DNA of 64,000 nt from G963665925 sp963665925. GTDB taxonomy: Bacteria > Bacillota > Clostridia > Peptostreptococcales > Acidaminobacteraceae. Every line of letters begins with the position of its first letter. Within the stretch, counting starts at the first letter, position 1. Shown here piece after piece: positions 61,853-64,000 of the stretch. The stretch is taken from contig OY762511.1 in assembly GCA_963665925.1 (NCBI GenBank), positions 4,278,001-4,342,000 on the forward strand, read 5' to 3'. The notes under the pieces are model-generated. The model had not been told where the DNA came from. It searched no databases and saw nothing but the letters and a program-made list of their open reading frames with translations. The translations under genes and the position numbers were made by a program.

Positions 61853-62081
61853 AGATGGCAAACTCATTATTGCAAACTTTCTACATAGTGAAAACTTGCG
61901 GTCCCGAATGATAATTAAGTCTCTAAATCTAGTTGGCTATCCAGTTGAAAGAGTCTTTACCGAGTCCTCGTACCATAAATATCTTTCACAATTTGACTTG
62001 AATTTTGTAAGGCGAACTGTAATTGATGGGATTATCCCACTTGCATATAGTGAAGTCAAATTTAATGCTTTTCCAAAGTAA
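61853..62081 (+). pseudogene. SAM-dependent methyltransferase, C-terminal part
   Basis: The frame goes on as GKLIIANFLHSENLRSRM and ends SEVKFNAFPK. It joins the N-terminal part in frame when the element is removed. Alone it has no start or ribosome site. Confidence 0.88.
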
Positions 62082-62144
62082 AATCATCTAACATGCCTAA
62101 TGTCCCAAACCTTAGTATCCATTTATCACCATAACTACTGCAAG

Positions 62145-62558
62145 CTACTCATCATCTTTTACTGGTAGACCTTCATACTTTTTAACTTTTTCTAACTCAT
62201 TATCCCAATTTGACCTATTTGATATAAATATATGACCATCAGGTTTTTTGTCTAATTTTCCATCTAGGCTCCCTGCCGGTACAACTAAAAGTGTTTCATT
62301 CATCTGTTTATTTGGTAATGCAGAACCACAGATACTGCAAAAACTCTTTACATGATTCGTATCATTAAGCTCAAATCTTTTTACTAAATTTTCTCCTTCC
62401 AACCATGTCAATACAGCATTCGTTGCGAATAAATTAGCTGCATGAGCTGACCCAGTATCTTTTCTACAGTATTTGCAATGGCATAAATAGAACTCATCAA
62501 AGATACCAGCGATCTTAAACTTAACTGATTTACATAGACATGAACCAAAATATTCCAT
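62145..62558 (-). CDS. GFA-family (glutathione-dependent formaldehyde-activating-like) zinc protein
   Basis: The 137-residue protein shows the GFA zinc-site pattern: CLCKSVKFKI near residue 7, CHCKYCRKDTGSAHAANLF near 26, and FCSICGSALP near 72, in which the cysteines bind two zinc ions. Most relatives are of unknown function and only a few act on S-hydroxymethyl-glutathione-type adducts. It has no obvious operon partner. The ATG at 62556-62558 has GAGGTAC just before. Confidence 0.9.
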   Translation of the reverse strand: MEYFGSCLCKSVKFKIAGIFDEFYLCHCKYCRKDTGSAHAANLFATNAVLTWLEGENLVKRFELNDTNHVKSFCSICGSALPNKQMNETLLVVPAGSLDGKLDKKPDGHIFISNRSNWDNELEKVKKYEGLPVKDDE

Positions 62559-62676
62559 AGTACCTCCTCACTTGAACTTGATATCCACTCTTTTGGCTAA
62601 TGTTTGAAAAATGGATTAACACATTAACAGTCAATGAAAAATTAGGCACTTCGTTCTAAACGAGATACAACTGTTT

Positions 62677-63402
62677 TCAGCGATAATCATGGTCTTTATA
62701 CCATTGTTCACATTTAGCTGGACTTTCACGAAGTGATTTGTGCAGTAATAGTCCTCCTTGCATAAATAAGTCTTTAAACTTTAAAACTTTAAATTTACGT
62801 GATGAAGTAACTACATAACCGCGATAGATATTACAATACTTCAACCCCTTTTGTTTTCCTAGTTCTCTTAACCGCAATACAAAATCAATATCTTCTGCAG
62901 CATAAAACTGCTCATTAAAGCCACCCAGTTCATCGAAGAAATCTTTCTTCATGTAAATCAGAACTCCACTTAATCCAATTATGTGTGTCGCCAGAACACT
63001 CGCAACAAATATCAAACTAAAAGTAAGATTGCGTCTATCCAGTTTAAACTTTGTTCCACCTCCAACATATTTATCTGTCTGCATATATTTACTGACTAGA
63101 TTGAACATGTTGGTACTTACTTCTGAATCTGCATCTAAAAAGCAAAGTATATCTCCTGTAGCATATCTTGCACCAGTATTTCTAACTCTTGCAATATTAT
63201 GCACTTCTTCATGTACGACAATCACGTCATATTCTTTTGAAATCTCTACAGTTTTATCTTGTGAGTTGTTATCTACAACAATAACTTCTAATTGATTCTT
63301 TTTTGTCTTCTCAAACTCTTTCTTTGCTTTCATAACTGATATTAGCATTTTTTCAATCAGTAGTTCTTCATTATAAGCAGGAATAATCAATGAAATTCTC
63401 AT
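62677..63402 (-). CDS. Family-2 glycosyltransferase
   Basis: The 241-residue enzyme has a GT-A fold start (SLIIPAYNEELLIEKML), the nucleotide/metal motif FLDADSE near residue 93, and the late EDIDFVLRLRELGKQKG near 168 (catalytic ED). A hydrophobic stretch near 135 (LIFVASVLATHIIGLSGVLI) may touch the membrane. It transfers a sugar to a glycan or lipid that cannot be read from the sequence. The ATG at 63400-63402 is 6-7 bases from AGAGG. A TTG at 63408 is less likely. Confidence 0.88.
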   Translation of the reverse strand: MRISLIIPAYNEELLIEKMLISVMKAKKEFEKTKKNQLEVIVVDNNSQDKTVEISKEYDVIVVHEEVHNIARVRNTGARYATGDILCFLDADSEVSTNMFNLVSKYMQTDKYVGGGTKFKLDRRNLTFSLIFVASVLATHIIGLSGVLIYMKKDFFDELGGFNEQFYAAEDIDFVLRLRELGKQKGLKYCNIYRGYVVTSSRKFKVLKFKDLFMQGGLLLHKSLRESPAKCEQWYKDHDYR

Positions 63403-63586
63403 ATTCAACCTCTCTTTAAATACACACCATTCCCGGCATCTTGGAATACATCACTTATCATATTCCTACACTCTTAAATCCATATGTACCAAAATTCAAT
63501 ATAGTACAGTTTAGGATACCTATTCTTTACCGCCGAATGAGAATGCCATTTCAGATTTCGTTCACCTTTGTCATCTCAACTCTTTA

Positions 63587-63612
63587 AAATCACCCGCATC
63601 GCAGGTGGTTTT
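63587..63612. terminator. Hairpin between the glycosyltransferase and the second peptide cassette
   Basis: AAAATCACC (63587-63595) pairs with GGTGGTTTT (63604-63612). The rest of 63403-63623 shows nothing recognisable. Confidence 0.55.
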
Positions 63613-63731
63613 CATTGTACAACAAAACCACACCCAATCATTCCGGTGTGGTCAAATATAATCAAATTATTCATTTTTAAAGCGGCACTCAAACCACTCA
63701 ATTTTCAACAAATGGTCGCTATCTCATGTGC

Positions 63732-63833
63732 TTAGACGTTCGGACAACCCAGGGTCATCGCGGCCACGGTACGACTCAGTTCCTTCTTATTTTCATCAGT
63801 ACTTTTTGTACTGTTCAGTTTGATATCTACCAT
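63732..63833 (-). CDS. 33-residue peptide of unknown function, copy 2
   Basis: ATG at 63831-63833 with GGAGG 5 bases before. Residues start MVDIKLNSTKSTDENKKEL and end SRTVAAMTLGCPNV. Compared with copy 1, seven residues differ (M/L, G/S, K/E, G/S, T/A, L/M, S/N) and three codons are synonymous changes, and the stop is TAA instead of TGA. The frame length, single Cys and LGCP motif are kept. Confidence 0.7.
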   Translation of the reverse strand: MVDIKLNSTKSTDENKKELSRTVAAMTLGCPNV

Positions 63834-63926
63834 TTTTTCCTCCACGTTCTACTACTAATTAATAAATGTATCACGTGTTTGGTGATAATTCAACTGCAAA
63901 TCGCATCCTAATAAATCTTCTAGAGA

Positions 63927-64000
63927 TTAATTCAATTTCAAATTTGATATGAGCTGTTCTTTCGTATATGGATTGTCTCCGCTTTCTAAAGAACAAGCTG
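63927..64000 (-). CDS. 3' end of an unknown gene (runs past the window)
   Basis: On the minus strand the frame is open from the window edge and ends ESGDNPYTKEQLISNLKLN and then TAA. Only 24 residues are visible and no family is recognised. The stop is 93 bp before the 33-codon gene. Confidence 0.5.
   Translation of the reverse strand, partial: ACSLESGDNPYTKEQLISNLKLN

Larger units (their letters stand above)
63624..64000 (-). repeat. 377-bp peptide-gene cassette, copy 2 (cut by the window end)
   Basis: Base-for-base alignable without gaps to 39101-39477 at a constant offset of 24523. It carries the same terminator (63627-63652), the 33-codon gene (63732-63833), the same promoter (63865-63893) and the tail of a larger frame (from 63927) that runs out of the window. 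Confidence 0.93.

Noticed and set aside
1..64000. tRNA, rRNA, riboswitch or CRISPR elements
   Set aside because: I looked for cloverleaf ends, rRNA blocks, conserved riboswitch cores and regularly spaced repeats and saw none that I could support.

Overview
The window looks like chromosomal DNA of a low-GC anaerobic Firmicute of the Clostridia. The grounds are anaerobic sulfite reductase (AsrABC), a hybrid-cluster protein, sigma-54 activators with GAFTGA motifs, strong GGAGG ribosome sites, oxygen-sensitive Fe-S hydro-lyases and IS256-type elements. The genus is not determined. I saw no tRNA, rRNA or CRISPR array.

Layout. 0-4.3 kb: the end of a TRAP transporter operon (dctP-dctQ-dctM, minus strand) behind a clear -24/-12 sigma-54 promoter, with its PrpR-like activator gene directly upstream. 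4.4-11.7 kb: a five-gene minus-strand operon of aconitase-superfamily and isopropylmalate-dehydrogenase-like enzymes, divergent from a LacI-type regulator, with a palindromic operator just downstream of the operon promoter. 11.7-13.8 kb: marR plus a MATE pump, each preceded by the same MarR-type palindrome. 14.1-16.1 kb: an AEC carrier plus an HMG-CoA-lyase-family enzyme behind a 24-bp palindrome. 16.2-22.4 kb: an RND pump with adaptor and a NarL-type two-component system. 23-30.4 kb: a second sigma-54 unit (C26 amidohydrolase, NhaC-type antiporter, RidA) with its own activator, then a PatB/MalY C-S lyase and an XRE regulator. 30.5-35.4 kb: diaminopropionate ammonia-lyase, a carbamoylase-like hydrolase and an M20 peptidase, divergent from an AraC regulator. 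RidA, PatB and diaminopropionate ammonia-lyase all deal with 2-aminoacrylate-type intermediates, so 23-35 kb reads as an amino-acid/amide catabolic region.

35.5-41.8 kb is a worn accessory zone: a MATE pump, a fused remnant of two oxidoreductase genes, LysR plus flavodoxin behind a MerR-type promoter, a 33-codon peptide cassette, an orphan AbiEi antitoxin whose toxin is decayed, a serine-recombinase tail and a 58-codon gene. 42-46 kb is an asrABC operon with a ferritin-like protein and a formate/nitrite/hydrosulfide-type channel. It is bracketed by two remnants of a hemerythrin 3' end. 46.7-54 kb holds a cupin protein, a second RND pump under TetR, and hcp. 54-64 kb holds a GGDEF/EAL protein, a response regulator split by an IS256-type element, a polyferredoxin-like membrane protein, a methyltransferase split by a second IS256-type element with an 8-bp target duplication, a GFA-family protein, a glycosyltransferase, and a second copy of the peptide cassette cut by the window end.

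The most unusual signal is the duplicated 377-bp cassette (39101-39477 and 63624-64000). It has identical promoter and leader DNA and a nearly identical 3' region and terminator, but the 33-codon reading frame carries most of the differences. It may be a diversifying small-peptide gene next to the 3' end of a larger gene that continues beyond the window.
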